From: CAZHGD01 sp964531735
GTDB lineage: Bacteria > Armatimonadota > UBA10988
Direction of reading: 5' to 3'
NCBI GenBank assembly: GCA_964531735.1
Contig: CAZHGD010000080.1
Location: 1 to 31,248 of the forward strand
Length of the DNA: 31,248 bases
How positions within the stretch are numbered: position 1 is the stretch's first letter; each line of letters begins with the position of its first letter. The notes under the pieces are model-generated. The model was not told where the DNA came from. It saw nothing but the letters and a program-made list of their open reading frames with translations, and did not search any database. The position numbers and the translations under genes are program-made. Positions 31,174 to 31,248 of the stretch are shown here, one piece after another.

Positions 31174-31248
31174 AGCGCTCTCCCAACCGTCGGCAGCGCG
31201 ACCCGGGCGCTGCTTCGCAGGAGAGTGTAGCCGCCGCGACGGCCGGCA

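Noticed and set aside
31224..31229. Promoter of the last membrane protein
   Set aside because: TACACT is a possible -10 but the -35 would be outside the window, so it cannot be judged.

Overview
The window is very G+C-rich chromosomal DNA from a bacterium that is probably a member of Armatimonadota or a related Planctomycetota/Lentisphaerota-like lineage. This inference rests on two DUF1559-type pseudopilins (GFTLIELLVVIAIIAILAAI then LFPVFAKAREKAR, with a C-terminal H-X9-DG-like motif), a DUF6785-type membrane protein, a DUF6599 protein, a BNR_4 protein, a beta-helix/NPCBM protein and a GH95 enzyme. I see no rRNA, tRNA, CRISPR array, transposase or phage gene. Coding density is high. The only non-coding stretch over 300 bp is 8259-8572, and it is full of regulatory elements.

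Left part (195-8258): a small PH-like membrane protein; a secreted GH42-like glycoside hydrolase; a widespread unnamed 182-aa protein; then a minus-strand operon DUF362 (Tat-type signal) > CocE/S15-type hydrolase > DUF6599 protein. A 19-bp inverted repeat with a 39-nt loop separates the convergent genes near 4450.

Regulatory hub (8259-10680): a sigma70-type promoter (TTGACA-N17-TACGAT) is followed at once by a textbook TPP (THI-box) riboswitch. The riboswitch leads into a two-gene operon, a DUF1559 pseudopilin overlapping (ATGA) a sodium:solute symporter. This is the most unusual element of the window: a vitamin-B1 sensor controlling a pilin-like protein together with a transporter that may import thiamine or a precursor.

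Saccharide block (10710-19476): a BNR_4 protein, a GH95 alpha-fucosidase/galactosidase-like enzyme and a secreted TPR protein on the minus strand, divergent from a secreted parallel beta-helix protein with chitobiase-C-like and NPCBM-like domains. Together with the GH42-like protein this suggests a polysaccharide-degrading lifestyle.

Housekeeping part (19571-28820): rubrerythrin; a minus-strand operon accB > small protein > nucleotidyltransferase > purC; the DUF6785 membrane protein; and a tightly overlapping six-gene chain, GHMP sugar kinase (resembling plant L-arabinokinase) > inositol-monophosphatase-family enzyme > two small membrane proteins > pyrE > miaA.

Right part (28896-31173): a second DUF1559 pseudopilin, again behind TTGACA-N17-TACGAC and this time with a large palindrome over the -10/start/Shine-Dalgarno region, overlaps an FmdE-like protein and an ECF-type S-component membrane protein. 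A four-helix membrane protein lies on the other strand. So both pseudopilins sit at the head of operons that end in a probable small-molecule transporter. A short repeat (core CGCACCTGACCCCATT) occurs three times between 8322 and 12077, once inside the symporter gene. The first 194 bases and the last 75 bases hold nothing I can call with confidence beyond a possible -10 (31224-31229) for the last gene.
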